In this document: positions 45,721-54,375 of the stretch, piece by piece
Layout: every line of letters starts with the position of its first letter
Numbering within the stretch: position 1 is the stretch's first letter
Source: Planctellipticum sp942493135
Lineage (GTDB): Bacteria > Planctomycetota > Planctomycetia > Planctomycetales > Planctomycetaceae
Direction of reading: 5' to 3'
Assembly: GCA_942493135.1 (NCBI GenBank)
Contig: OW818684.1
Coordinates: 4,712,001 to 4,776,000, forward strand
Length of the DNA: 64,000 nt
Notes under the pieces: model-generated
What the model was told of the DNA's origin: nothing
What the model saw: the letters and a program-made list of their open reading frames with translations, nothing else
Databases searched by the model: none
Program-made: the position numbers and the translations under genes

Positions 45721-45800
45721 CAGAACCGCGCCGATCGATTGCCGTCGACCGGGCGGAGGGGTTTTTCGTAACAACACGTGCATAAGAACTGTTCGATTGT

Positions 45801-45881
45801 GGGTGGCACGCCCAGAGGCTTTGCGATGGGCGTGAACTTTCGCGACAAACACGCCCTTCGAAGACTCAGGGCGTGCCACCC
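45801..45881. repeat. GGGTGGCACG palindromic element, copy 2 (inverse)
   Basis: 81 bases, near the reverse complement of copy 1: CAGAGGCTTTGCGATGGGCG then CTTCGAAGACTCAGGGCGTG. The two copies, the central hairpin and flanks fill the whole 437-base gap between a lipoprotein gene and a kinase gene. No transposase is present. Confidence 0.85.
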
Positions 45882-45914
45882 GGAATCTTGTTTTCGATCC
45901 GGTCGCGTTTTCCA

Positions 45915-46298
45915 TCAGTGATGGCCGTTGTCAGAGTGGTCGGACGTCGCAGGACTCTCCAGTTCGACTTGAATCATCAGGACGGCCGCCTGCGGAATGA
46001 ACTGGGCTCGGGAGCCCGACTTGATCGCCAGCCACTCGCCTTCGACGGTTTCCAGCGTGCCTGAGATCGACACATCGGCCCCGTTGATGTTCCCGGTGGT
46101 GGGACTGACCGGCAAGTCGGCCGCCGCCCCGAGGGCGTCTCTCCGGAACTGCACGGTGCAGCGTCTGCCGATCTGCTGCTTCAAGGCTTTGGGGAGCCCG
46201 GTGGCAGCCGCCGCCACCGGAGAGTTCCCCACGTCGACGTTGCAGCCGCACACGACCGATGCCACGAGTCCAATCAGCAGCCAGGCATAGTGACGCAT
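45915..46298 (-). CDS. Small lipoprotein, unknown function
   Basis: 127 residues. A lipobox is likely (LVASVVCGCNVD, Cys at about 17 or 19). The mature chain has a beta-rich single domain (INGADVSISGTLETVEGEWL, SGSRAQFIPQAAVLMIQVEL) and a His/Asp tail (SDHSDNGHH) that could bind metal. No family was recognised. It follows the coiled-coil gene on the same strand, but the inverted repeat at 46327-46401 between them may end the upstream transcript. Confidence 0.65.
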   Translation of the reverse strand: MRHYAWLLIGLVASVVCGCNVDVGNSPVAAAATGLPKALKQQIGRRCTVQFRRDALGAAADLPVSPTTGNINGADVSISGTLETVEGEWLAIKSGSRAQFIPQAAVLMIQVELESPATSDHSDNGHH

Positions 46299-46326
46299 GG
46301 GGCGTTTCCGTTGCTGTCGAGAACGC

Positions 46327-46401
46327 AGGGCGAGTCGAGTCTTCGAGGATCACTTTTTCAGGATCTCAGATGTGGTGAGCCTCGAAGACTCGACTCACCC
46401 T
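46327..46401. repeat. Inverted repeat GCGAGTCGAGTCTTCGAGG
   Basis: GGGCGAGTCGAGTCTTCGAG (from 46328) pairs with CTCGAAGACTCGACTCACCC (46381-46400), with a TTTTTC-containing loop. It lies just after the end of the coiled-coil gene (stop at 46409), so it is probably a transcript-end hairpin. Confidence 0.85.
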
Positions 46402-46408
46402 ACTTCGA

Positions 46409-47224
46409 TCAGATTCCCGGCGAGGCGACCGGGGCGGCGTCCGCCGGTTCGTCGCCGAAGTAGGTGTCGATCTGCGAATCGAGATCGCTCGGAACGGACG
46501 GCGTCTGAGCTTCGACGGGGATCAGGCCGGTGAACTTGCCTTCGATATCCAGCCGGCGCTGCTGCACGTCGAGCTGCTTGTTGAGGTCGTCCATCAGCTT
46601 CTTGACCTGGCCGAGGTTCGAGTCGTTGATGGCGAGCTGCGAGACCGTTTCGGCGGCGCGAACCGTCTGCAGGCGGGCTTCGAGCTGCTCCAGGCGGACT
46701 TCCAGGTCCTTCTGGGCCTGCATCATGCCGTTCAGCTTGTCCTGGTTGGCCTTCAGCATCTGCTGGCGGGCGGAGAGGATCTTGCGGTCAGCGGCGAGGG
46801 TTTCCTCGGCGGCCTTGAAGCGTTCGAACCGCGTCGCCAGGTCCCGGCGGACTTCTTCGCTGGCGTAGGTGTGGCCGGCGTAGGAGTAGGTCGACTTGTT
46901 GGCGCCGATGTCCTTGCGCAGGGCCAGAATTGTCCCCTTCTGCTTGGCCAGCTCGGTCTCGCGGCGGTCGATGCCGGCCTGGAGGTGTTCGATGTCGACC
47001 TGCTGCTCGGCGATGACGTGCATGCACTGCCGCACGTCGGGGACGAGCTGCTCGACCATCTGGTGGGCCCGGGCGATTTCGAACTCGACCGGCACCTCGG
47101 CCTTCACGGCTTTGTGAATGCTGGTGGCGCCCGTCCGGACGTAGCTCAGGGTCTCGCGACCCAGCAGCAGCCCACCCAGAACCGCGGCGGCCGCCGCTCC
47201 CAGTGCGATCTTTTTGAGAAACAT
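46409..47224 (-). CDS. Membrane-anchored coiled-coil protein
   Basis: About 271 residues; ATG 47224 with GAGGGG upstream. A single N-terminal TM helix (MFLKKIALGAAAAAVLGGLL) is followed by a long helical, heptad-rich region from about 65 to 225 (IEHLQAGIDRRETELAKQKG, LEVRLEQLEARLQTVRAAET). The end is acidic and Pro/Ala-rich. A short break (NKSTYSYAGHTYASEEV) interrupts the coiled coil. Topology suggests a periplasmic or cytoplasmic rod anchored in the inner membrane, and a structural role is inferred. No family name is recognised with confidence. Confidence 0.75.
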   Translation of the reverse strand: MFLKKIALGAAAAAVLGGLLLGRETLSYVRTGATSIHKAVKAEVPVEFEIARAHQMVEQLVPDVRQCMHVIAEQQVDIEHLQAGIDRRETELAKQKGTILALRKDIGANKSTYSYAGHTYASEEVRRDLATRFERFKAAEETLAADRKILSARQQMLKANQDKLNGMMQAQKDLEVRLEQLEARLQTVRAAETVSQLAINDSNLGQVKKLMDDLNKQLDVQQRRLDIEGKFTGLIPVEAQTPSVPSDLDSQIDTYFGDEPADAAPVASPGI

Positions 47225-47383
47225 GGCGATCCCCTCAGTCGAATGTGACGCTGACTTCCGTCGTCGGCTCAACCGGCCGCACGCGTTGTTACAGAGTCAT
47301 TCGCTGCAGGGGCGGGAATCTTGGGGGAATTCTGGCGGGAATTTCGGGATTGTCGTAAGTCGTTGTCCGGAAGTGGGTTCGTT

Positions 47384-47474
47384 GATGGTCGATCGTTGAT
47401 CGTTGATGGAAAGAACGGAAAACCTGACGGTCCCGTTTCTGACCATCGACGATCAACCATCAACGATCGACCAT
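47384..47474. repeat. Inverted repeat GATCGTTGATGG-type
   Basis: ATGGTCGATCGTTGATCGTT near 47386 and ATCAACCATCAACGATCGAC near 47451 are inverted copies; the first 16 bases pair perfectly. The loop carries AACGGAAAACCTGACGGTCC. It sits four bases past the end of the dipeptidase gene (stop at 47480-47478). Confidence 0.8.
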
Positions 47475-47477
47475 GCT

Positions 47478-48530
47478 TCACGCCCACGCGCGGCGGAAGA
47501 ACTCCAGCCAGTTGCGTGACATGATCCCTTCGATGTCGTCGGCCGAGTAGCCGCGCTTCGCCAGGAGGTCGGCCATTTTGGGCAGGTCGGCGATGGTGTC
47601 GAGGTCGCTGGGGGACTGTTCCTTGCCGAAGCCGCCGTCGAGGTCGGTTCCCATGCCGCAGTGCTTCGCGTTGCCGGCGAGCTGGCAGATGTGGTCGATG
47701 TGGTCGACGATGTGTTCCATCTGGACGGTCGACGGATCGCTGACGCCGATCTTCCAGCCGGGTCGGATCATCCAGTTGTCGAAGGCGGCTCCGATGACCG
47801 CGCCGCGCTGGATGAGGGTTTTGATCTGGTCGTCGGTGAGCTGGCGATCCGCGTTGACCAGCGATCGGCAGTTGTGATGGCTGGCCAGGACCGGTCCCTG
47901 GAAGATTTCCATGGCGTCCCAGAACGATTCGTCGGCCAGGTGGGTGACGTCGAGGAGCATGCCGACCTTGTCCATTTCCTGGAGCAGGCGTTTGCCGTCG
48001 GCGTTGAAGCCGCCCGTGCTGCCGGTGCCGAAGCAATAGGGGCTGGGGCCGTAGTGCGCGGGGCCAAGAATCCGCAGTCCGGCCTCGTACCACTCGGCGA
48101 TCTGCTCGGGGTTCTGGATGGGGGGACTCCCTTCCATGCTCAGGATGTAGCCGATCGGACCGGTTCCGTTGGCCTGCCACTCGGCGACATGGGCGTCGAG
48201 AGCGGCTGCATCGGGAAGGTCGCGGATGACGCCTTTGCGGACCATCGCACGGTAGTACGCGAGCTGTCCGTAGGCGATGGCGTAAGCGGCTTCGCGGGAC
48301 TGCGGGAAGGTCAGCTCTTTGTCTTTACGGTGCAGGCGGGGGAGGAGGGTGGCGATGATGACGCCGACGCCGCCCCGCTTGAGTTCGGGCCAGGTGACGG
48401 TGCAGTCGCCGGGGTTGATGCCGGTGAAGTGTTTTTCGAACTGTCGGAGTTCGGCGACGGTCAGTTCGAGATTGCGGTTCCATTCGACCGCATTCCAGGC
48501 CATGTCGAGGTGGGCGTCGAAAACGAGCAT
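47478..48530 (-). CDS. Membrane dipeptidase (renal dipeptidase family M19)
   Basis: About 350 residues from ATG 48530 (MLVFDAHLDMAWN); the longer upstream frame is unconserved. It is a TIM-barrel zinc peptidase: H7/D9 (FDAHLDM) give the first metal site, the SMEG glutamate near 130 bridges, and DVTHLADESF and SHHNCRSLVN carry the further histidines. GMGTDLDGGFG near the end is the family active-site loop. It cleaves dipeptides or acts as a D-amino-acid dipeptidase; the substrate is unknown. No signal peptide is visible. It follows DUF423 by 41 bases. Confidence 0.9.
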   Translation of the reverse strand: MLVFDAHLDMAWNAVEWNRNLELTVAELRQFEKHFTGINPGDCTVTWPELKRGGVGVIIATLLPRLHRKDKELTFPQSREAAYAIAYGQLAYYRAMVRKGVIRDLPDAAALDAHVAEWQANGTGPIGYILSMEGSPPIQNPEQIAEWYEAGLRILGPAHYGPSPYCFGTGSTGGFNADGKRLLQEMDKVGMLLDVTHLADESFWDAMEIFQGPVLASHHNCRSLVNADRQLTDDQIKTLIQRGAVIGAAFDNWMIRPGWKIGVSDPSTVQMEHIVDHIDHICQLAGNAKHCGMGTDLDGGFGKEQSPSDLDTIADLPKMADLLAKRGYSADDIEGIMSRNWLEFFRRAWA

Positions 48531-48571
48531 GAGGCGGGCATCCTTCGAATCAGGACGGTGAGGAGGGTGGA

Positions 48572-49024
48572 CTACACGGCGGGATCGGACAGCGTTGTGC
48601 GAACTTCCAGGGCGGCCATTGCCAGGGAGCCCCAGCCGATGAGGAAGGCGACGCCTCCCAGGGGCGTGACGGCGCCAAGGACCGGAATGCCGAGCAGCGT
48701 CAGTGCGTAGAGGCTGCCGGAAAATAGCAGGATTCCCAGCGTAAACGAGATTCCGGCGACGCGGCACCAGCGAGAAGGGCGGCGTTCAGCCAGCAGACCG
48801 ACTGCGAGCAGGGCCAGCGCGTGGGTGAGCTGGTATTCGGCGCCGGTTTTGAAGTCGGCCAGATATTTTCGTGCGAGGGGGACCGTCTCGCCGGCGACGA
48901 CGCGCGTCTGGTCGGCGTATTTGGTCTGAAAGTAGCCGGAAAGCCCGTGAGCTGCGAATGCCCCTGTTCCGACCCCCAGGCCTCCGAACCATGCGCCGAG
49001 CAAGAGACACCAGCGAGCCGACAT
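48572..49024 (-). CDS. DUF423 (YgdD-type) membrane protein
   Basis: About 150 residues from ATG 49024. The N-terminus LGAWFGGLGVGTGAFAAHGL is the DUF423 signature. Four TM helices are expected: about 5-25, 68-88, 95-113 and 118-142 (GAVTPLGGVAFLIGWGSLAM). Compared with typical members there is an insertion after the first helix (QTKYADQTRVVAGETVPLAR). Inner membrane, function unknown in the family. It is probably co-transcribed with the downstream dipeptidase. Confidence 0.9.
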   Translation of the reverse strand: MSARWCLLLGAWFGGLGVGTGAFAAHGLSGYFQTKYADQTRVVAGETVPLARKYLADFKTGAEYQLTHALALLAVGLLAERRPSRWCRVAGISFTLGILLFSGSLYALTLLGIPVLGAVTPLGGVAFLIGWGSLAMAALEVRTTLSDPAV

Positions 49025-49278
49025 GACTTCAACTCTCACAAGTGTGCGACGATCGAAGTCGCGTCATTCAGAAGTTGCAGGGTGGCTGAATCTTCGGAGC
49101 CCACCACTTTAACCGGGAGTTCGCAAACCCGGCCCTGAACAATTACGTGATCGAATTTCGGAAGCCGGATTTGTTTCAGATCTGGCGTCTGAGTTTTCCA
49201 GCTCTCCCGCAGTGCCGACCGCCACTCTACGAAACTGATGATTCTCTGGCGAATGATCGGTCGATCACAACGGCCACC

Positions 49279-50319
49279 CTAGCCATCGCCGGGGATGATC
49301 AGTGTTTTCGGAGTCTGCTCCAACCGGTCGGCGATGTTCCGCAACCGCTGCAGCAGACGGAGCGCGCCGAGGTCTGCGGCTCCATTCGTTGCAAGACGCT
49401 CGATCCAGGTCCAGGCGCTGAGAACGACGCCGGACCGATCCAGCAGCGGAATCAACAGTCGTTCGGTCGCCGTGAGCGGATGCTCATTTTCGTAGGCGGC
49501 GAGGGCGAAGTCCCAGGCGGGGGCGTCGTCGCCGATGAGGCTTCCCAGCAGGCGGGCGAGGTCTGTGGCGACGGTGTCGCATCGACTGGCGGAGGGATCG
49601 ATCAGCCCGGTCACGGTGTCGCCCGTGAAGAGAACGTGGTCGAGCCAGACATCCCGCAGGCAGATCTGCAGGGGGACCGACGTTGTCCGGACCGGTTCCA
49701 AAAGGGGCAGGAGCAGTGGGCCGCGGGATTGGCAGCCGGCCAGCAGCCGCCGGAACGCGTCGCGCCAGTCGCCGGTCGGCAGGTGAGCCGGAGGCGTCAT
49801 GTGGCCGATTCGGCCGAGCATGTCCCGGAGCATTGCGGTCCGTTCGACAATTGCAGGGGCCGGGCCGCATTCGGGACCGCCGAACCATGATTTCGCCGGT
49901 GCCTCCGGAGCGAACATCCGGGCGGCGTTGTGCCAGCGGGCGAGGGCCTGCATAGCGGCGGCCAGGCGTGGTCGGGAGTGGTTGAGGGCGAAGTCTGCGA
50001 CTCCCGGCAGCCACGGCTCGAGTTGCCACCAGGCGTTCCGATGGCGGGTGATGGTTGAGCCGGACAGATTTAGCAGTGGAGCCGCGACGAACGTCAGTCC
50101 GCGGTTGTGCAGGTGGTGCAGGAGGGCGTGCAGTCCCCGCAGGCGGTCGGCGGGCGGGCCGTCGTCCGGCCAGCGGCGGAGGGCCAGGGGGCCGGCCAGC
50201 GTCTCGACGCGCCAGACCGCAGCCCCACTGAAGCCGGCGTTCGCGACCGGCCGGCAGTCCTGAATTGACGCCAAGGCGGGGTAGTGCGACAGGACTTCAC
50301 GGGACGGCGAAACAGTCAT
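49279..50319 (-). CDS. Aminoglycoside/choline-kinase-like phosphotransferase
   Basis: About 346 residues; ATG 50319 or 50337, neither with a strong Shine-Dalgarno. The kinase-like fold has an N-lobe (AGFSGAAVWRVETLAGPLAL) and the catalytic segment QICLRDVWLDHVLFTGD, where D replaces the usual HGD-type loop context. GLIDPSASRCDTVATDLARL is the metal-binding loop. The substrate is unknown; homologues phosphorylate small amines, sugars or aminoglycosides. It stands alone. Confidence 0.8.
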   Translation of the reverse strand: MTVSPSREVLSHYPALASIQDCRPVANAGFSGAAVWRVETLAGPLALRRWPDDGPPADRLRGLHALLHHLHNRGLTFVAAPLLNLSGSTITRHRNAWWQLEPWLPGVADFALNHSRPRLAAAMQALARWHNAARMFAPEAPAKSWFGGPECGPAPAIVERTAMLRDMLGRIGHMTPPAHLPTGDWRDAFRRLLAGCQSRGPLLLPLLEPVRTTSVPLQICLRDVWLDHVLFTGDTVTGLIDPSASRCDTVATDLARLLGSLIGDDAPAWDFALAAYENEHPLTATERLLIPLLDRSGVVLSAWTWIERLATNGAADLGALRLLQRLRNIADRLEQTPKTLIIPGDG

Positions 50320-50573
50320 TCTTGGGCAGGTCCGCATTCGCTGGATATGGCTTTATGTGCATTGCCTCATCGCATGGTTTCCGTGAAACAACCGGCAGAA
50401 ACTGCCGCTCGTTGACAGATTGCTTGCAAACGGGGTAGAAAACTGGGGATCTCGCGAATACAGCGAATCCAGCGAAGGATGGGGCTGGGGCGACTGTCAG
50501 GCGTCAGGGAGGCCGAGGACGCGTTGAGAGTGGCGACCTGAGTGGTTACTACGCAAGAGGAAGGAACGGGAAA

Positions 50574-51623
50574 ATGCTGCGTCTGATGCGAGGCGTTTTC
50601 GTGGCGGCGGTGCTGGGCGGAGTGGCCCTGCCATCCGCGCCGGTTGAGGCCGGGGTGATTCCTGGCTCCTACGAGGTGGCGTACGCGCCGGTCAGCAATG
50701 TGCATTATCGTTACACCGGATATGCGCCCGCCTACTATGGCACTCCGGTGTCGTACGGGAGTGGATACTCGGCGTCCTACGGCGGTTCCTGTTGCGGGAC
50801 GGCGATGTACGCCCCGGTGTCCAGTGCCTGCTGTTCGCCGTGCGGGAATCCGTGTGGATCGCCGTGCGGCACCGCTTGTGGGGGTGCGCCGTGCGGAACG
50901 GCCTGCGGCAGTTCCCCCTGCGGCGTTGCTCCTGCCGCTGGGACGACTTCCAGCGGCAAGCTGACGCCGACGCCAGAGCCCGCGCGATCGGCGCCCCCCC
51001 GGGAAGAAGCGCCGAATCCAGCTCCGCCTTATCGGCGGGAGACGCCGACGGATGGATTTGTACCGCGGGATCGAACATTCCATGAGGCTCCGTCGCGCGG
51101 AACCGACGCGCCGCCGGCCCGCAACAACGATGGTCTGGGGACATTGCCGGGAGCTGGATCGCCGCCGCCGCGGCGACCGACGGGTGGTTTACCGACGACC
51201 GTTGAACCGGACACCAATCCCGGTTTTGAAGAGCCAATCGGTCGGCCCGCAGATAATGGAACTCCTCCATCCACGCGGGACCTGTTCAATCTCGACGACG
51301 ACAAGTCCGGAACTCCCTCCGGCGGCGGAACGCCGGCACCGTTTGGACGCGACGTGGAGAAGCCCCCGATTGAAGGGGCTGAGCACGTGATTCCGCGTCG
51401 GGCGGCTCCGATTGAGGCCGACGCGATCAAAGACGACTTTCAGATGCCGATGGAGAACGTTGGTCCCCGTCTGGAAGCCGTGATCACTTCGCAGGCGATC
51501 GCGGTGAAGGAACGGTTGCCGTTGCGGCCGCGCTTCTCGGTTCCGACCGTTGCCCGGGCGCACGTTCGTCCGCAGGGGGAGTGGAGTCTCGGGGCAATGA
51601 CCCGGCTGGCCGGGAACCCGTGA
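50574..51623 (+). CDS. Exported Cys/Gly-rich protein with PCG repeats
   Basis: 349 residues; a GGAAGGAACGGGAAAA leader precedes the ATG. Signal peptide: MRGVFVAAVLGGVALPSAPV. Residues about 75-115 are short Cys repeats of the type (S/N)PCG(x)1-3 (CCSPCGNPCGSPCGTACGG). A Pro/Gly/Arg-rich disordered stretch (120-260) and a more ordered C-terminus (HVIPRRAAPIEADAIKDDF) follow. It resembles the Cys-rich cell-wall-type proteins of planctomycetes, which are thought to be disulphide cross-linked; this is from general knowledge and is not proven for this protein. Confidence 0.7.
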   Translation: MLRLMRGVFVAAVLGGVALPSAPVEAGVIPGSYEVAYAPVSNVHYRYTGYAPAYYGTPVSYGSGYSASYGGSCCGTAMYAPVSSACCSPCGNPCGSPCGTACGGAPCGTACGSSPCGVAPAAGTTSSGKLTPTPEPARSAPPREEAPNPAPPYRRETPTDGFVPRDRTFHEAPSRGTDAPPARNNDGLGTLPGAGSPPPRRPTGGLPTTVEPDTNPGFEEPIGRPADNGTPPSTRDLFNLDDDKSGTPSGGGTPAPFGRDVEKPPIEGAEHVIPRRAAPIEADAIKDDFQMPMENVGPRLEAVITSQAIAVKERLPLRPRFSVPTVARAHVRPQGEWSLGAMTRLAGNP

Positions 51624-51655
51624 CGGGACAGGCTGACTGCAATTGATTATGCTGC

Positions 51656-51693
51656 GGGGGGTGTGGAGCGAATCGCTGCACGCCCCTGTTTTC
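51656..51693 (+). terminator. Terminator candidate after the Cys-rich protein
   Basis: GGGG...TGTGGAGCGA pairs with TCGCTGCACGCCCC (about 51656-51686, with one bulge and one mismatch) and is followed by TGTTTTC. It lies about 33 bases after the stop codon. Confidence 0.6.
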
Positions 51694-51740
51694 ATAGCAG
51701 GACGACGGATTGAGGTCGTCTGCACCCGCGGGATGCCTGC

Positions 51741-52427
51741 ATGCGCAAGATTGCCATTGTTGGACTGGGCCGGTTTGGACTGGCCGTGGCGCGGCAGCTC
51801 GTTTCGACTCACGTGCAGGTGATCGCGATCGACTCCGATCCGGACCTGATCGACGAGGCGAAGGATCTGGTCGATCTGGCGCTGGTGCTTGATTCCACCG
51901 ACGAGCGGGCGCTGCGAAGTCAGGAGATTCACAAAGTCGACGCGCTGGTCGTGGCGATCGGTGAGAATTTCGAAGCGGCCCTGCTGACGGCGGTGATCGC
52001 CAAGCGGAATCTCAAGATTCCGCAGGTCATCTGCCGGGCGAGCATGCCGATTTATGCGGAGATCTTCCGGCAGATCGGCGCGGACGAAGTGATCCAGCCC
52101 GAGACCGAAACGGGCATCCAGCTCGCCCGTCGACTGGCCAATCCGTTTCTCGAAGACTTTTTCGACCTGGGTGAGGGATTTTCGCTGATCGAGATGCATG
52201 CGCCGTCGCCGTTTATCGGGAAGACGCTGCGTGACCTGAATCTCCGGGCAAAGTATGCGGTGAACCTGGTGGCGCTGCGCAGAACGTTGCGGAGCATCTC
52301 TTCAACCGGCGAGGAGATCGTCAAGGAGAGCATTGCGGTTCCGCAGCCCGACGACGTGATCGCCACGGAGGATGTGCTGATCGTGATCGGCGCGAACACC
52401 GATCTGGGGCGGTTGCCAAAGGAGTAG
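51741..52427 (+). CDS. TrkA/KtrA-type potassium channel regulatory protein
   Basis: 228 residues. The RCK_N Rossmann domain (1-125) has the nucleotide loop GLGRFG at 8-13 and VIAIDSDPDLIDEAK. An RCK_C domain (about 140-225) follows (SPFIGKTLRDLNLRAKYAVN). It gates a potassium channel or transporter by binding NAD(H) or ATP. No membrane partner (TrkH/KtrB) lies next to it. The stop TAG abuts a tandem GTTGAGA repeat. Confidence 0.92.
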   Translation: MRKIAIVGLGRFGLAVARQLVSTHVQVIAIDSDPDLIDEAKDLVDLALVLDSTDERALRSQEIHKVDALVVAIGENFEAALLTAVIAKRNLKIPQVICRASMPIYAEIFRQIGADEVIQPETETGIQLARRLANPFLEDFFDLGEGFSLIEMHAPSPFIGKTLRDLNLRAKYAVNLVALRRTLRSISSTGEEIVKESIAVPQPDDVIATEDVLIVIGANTDLGRLPKE

Positions 52428-52565
52428 TTGAGAGTTGAGAGTTGAGAGACCAGAGATAGACCAAGAAGCGAGATCTCCTCCGTACTCTCTTGCGATCAGC
52501 GACAAGCGATCAGCCCTCCCACTCTGGCTATTCGCTACTCGCTCTTCCCTGCTCGCTGCTTCCCC
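52427..52565 (-). repeat. Composite 3'-end repeat element, copy B
   Basis: Read on the minus strand it has AGCGAGTAGCGAATAGCCAG (about 52552-52533), GAGGGCTGATCGC (about 52521-52509) and then CTCTGGTCTCTCAACTCTCA near the end. The first block encodes the last residues and the stop of the PQQ gene; the last block, GTTGAGA x3, begins at the stop of the TrkA gene. It matches copy A at 18845-18987. Confidence 0.7.
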
Positions 52566-53818
52566 ACGCAAAACAGGTGCTGCTCGCCGCGCAGGAAGAG
52601 CTGACCCTGCGAGATGGCGGGCGAGGCGTAGCTGAATTCGCCGAGCGGGTTCTCGGCGACGAGGTCGTATTTCGGGCCGGGGCGGACGATTTTCGTCGTG
52701 CCGTCGTCGGCGGTGAAATAGACCAGGCCGCCGACGGCAACGAGCGAGGCGCTGTAGTGCGGGGCCATCCGCTCGGCCCAGAGTCGCTCGCCGGAGTCGG
52801 CGTCGTAGCAACTGGCGATGCCGTCGTCCGCGGCGACGAGCAGGTATTTGTCGAGGACGACGGGCGACGGGACGTAGGAGCAGTTTTTGCGGGATTCCCA
52901 GGCGATGTGGGAGGACGTCACGTTGCCGTGTCCATCCGGTCGGATCGCCTGGATGTAACGGTCGGGGAAACCGGCGGTCAGGAACAAATGTTTGCCGTTA
53001 TAGACCATCGAGGCCACGAATTGCTCGGTGGGGCCGTCCATTTCCCAGTGCTGATGGCCGTCGTGCGGATCGAGGCTGACGACCGACTTGCTGCCGGAGA
53101 AAACCATCTGTGTCCGGCCGTCGATCTCGCGGATGATGGGGGTGACGTAACTGCGGGTCTTGTGTTTGCGGGGGACCTTCCAGCGGGTTTCGCCGGACTG
53201 GCGGTCGAGTGCGACGATGTACGAATCGCCATCGTGATCGCCGTTGACGATCACCAGGTCCTCGAACAGGATCGGCGAGGAGCAGAAGCCGTGGACGCTG
53301 GCGAAGCGGCCGGGACGGACGGTCCATTGCGGTTTGCCGTCGAAGTCGAGAGCGGTGACGACCATATCGCCGGGCGTCCGTTCCTTGTCGCTGCCGAAAT
53401 CGGCTTCGAGGAAAGAGACGTAGATCTGTTGGCCATCGGTGACGGGGGTGCCCGAGGCCCGACTGTTGAGCTTGTGGTGCTTTTCGAGCAGGGCTTCCAG
53501 GACGGTCTGCTGCCAGAGAACGGCGCCGTCGCGGCGGTCGAGGCAGATCAGGACGCGGTCCTGTGTATCTTCGAGGCAGGAGGCGACGAAAACGCGATCG
53601 CCCCAGACGATGGGGGACGAGTGGCCGACGCCCGGAATGCGGGTTTTCCAGGCGACGTTTTCGCCGGTCTCGCCGTTCCAGTGCTGTGGAATGTGCTCTT
53701 CGAGGCTGGTGCCGTCGCCGCGGGGGCCGCGCCAGCCGGTCCAGTTTTCGGCGGAGGCGATCGTCGTCGGCAGACCGAGTACGCAGGCGAACAGGGCGAA
53801 ACGCAGTTGGAGCGACAT
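52535..53818 (-). CDS. PQQ-like beta-propeller protein
   Basis: About 427 residues from ATG 53818 (MSLQLRFALFAC), with GGGG upstream; the longer frame has no signal peptide. The signal peptide ends at IASAE. The ENWTGWRGPRGDGTS opening and repeated blades (DGAVLWQQTV, SGETRWKVPRKHKTRSYVTP, DGHQHWEMDGP, SGERLWAERMAPHYSAS) define a PQQ/BamB-like eight-bladed propeller, a family greatly expanded in planctomycetes. Exported; the function is unknown and no PQQ-ligand set can be confirmed. The last residues (KQRAGKSE) and the stop lie in the composite repeat. Confidence 0.9.
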   Translation of the reverse strand: MSLQLRFALFACVLGLPTTIASAENWTGWRGPRGDGTSLEEHIPQHWNGETGENVAWKTRIPGVGHSSPIVWGDRVFVASCLEDTQDRVLICLDRRDGAVLWQQTVLEALLEKHHKLNSRASGTPVTDGQQIYVSFLEADFGSDKERTPGDMVVTALDFDGKPQWTVRPGRFASVHGFCSSPILFEDLVIVNGDHDGDSYIVALDRQSGETRWKVPRKHKTRSYVTPIIREIDGRTQMVFSGSKSVVSLDPHDGHQHWEMDGPTEQFVASMVYNGKHLFLTAGFPDRYIQAIRPDGHGNVTSSHIAWESRKNCSYVPSPVVLDKYLLVAADDGIASCYDADSGERLWAERMAPHYSASLVAVGGLVYFTADDGTTKIVRPGPKYDLVAENPLGEFSYASPAISQGQLFLRGEQHLFCVGKQRAGKSE

Positions 53819-53919
53819 GCAGGAACCCCGCAGAAACCGAGCTTGGACGCAAAACGCATCCACGCCGGCGAATGTATCGCCGACGTGGATCTGCGACAAC
53901 GTCATCGAGCGAACGTGTG

Positions 53920-54375
53920 TCAGGGGACTGCGGCAGGATCAGGCATGCCCGGCATGGCTCCGGGGGCGCCCGGCATTCCACCAGCGGGCATCCCGGGCAC
54001 GGCTCCACCAGGCGCGGGTTCGAATTGCTGCTGGACCGCCTCCGGTTCGTCCTTCTCTCCCCAGATGGCCTCCTGGATCAGCGGAGACGCGATCAGGCCG
54101 ACGATGACCAGGATCAAGCCGATAAACGAAGTCAAGAAACCAAGGATTGCCGTGAGGCAGCCCGGTTTCGCTTCGCCCCAGTGATTGACCGTGTAAATCA
54201 ACAGAATGATGAATGCCGCGAGGGTCAGGATGTCAACGAGAATCCGGATAAAGTCAAAGCCATACATCGCGATCAGAATTCCTGCGCCGATCCGGACGAG
54301 CCAGAACGACGAGAGGAAGAAACCCGCGGCGGAGTAGAAAGGGTTGCCGTGGTCCATGGCCTCTTTGCTGACCAT
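53920..54375 (-). CDS. C-terminal part of frameshifted zinc-ribbon membrane protein
   Basis: The frame from 54375 (MVSKEAMDHGNPFYSA) continues the upstream protein; in the same frame sensible sequence extends back to about 54535 (KWRLLEAIAVTGILALVGGV). Two more TM helices follow (AAFIILLIYTVNHWG and FIGLILVIVGLIASP), then a Pro/Gly/Met-rich tail. It is unlikely to be an independent gene: its start has no clear Shine-Dalgarno and overlaps the preceding frame by about 120 bases. See the next entry for the frameshift. Confidence 0.65.
   Translation of the reverse strand: MVSKEAMDHGNPFYSAAGFFLSSFWLVRIGAGILIAMYGFDFIRILVDILTLAAFIILLIYTVNHWGEAKPGCLTAILGFLTSFIGLILVIVGLIASPLIQEAIWGEKDEPEAVQQQFEPAPGGAVPGMPAGGMPGAPGAMPGMPDPAAVP

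Noticed and set aside
45554..45881. Insertion sequence
   Set aside because: The paired palindromic elements have no transposase gene within or beside them; at most they are non-autonomous.
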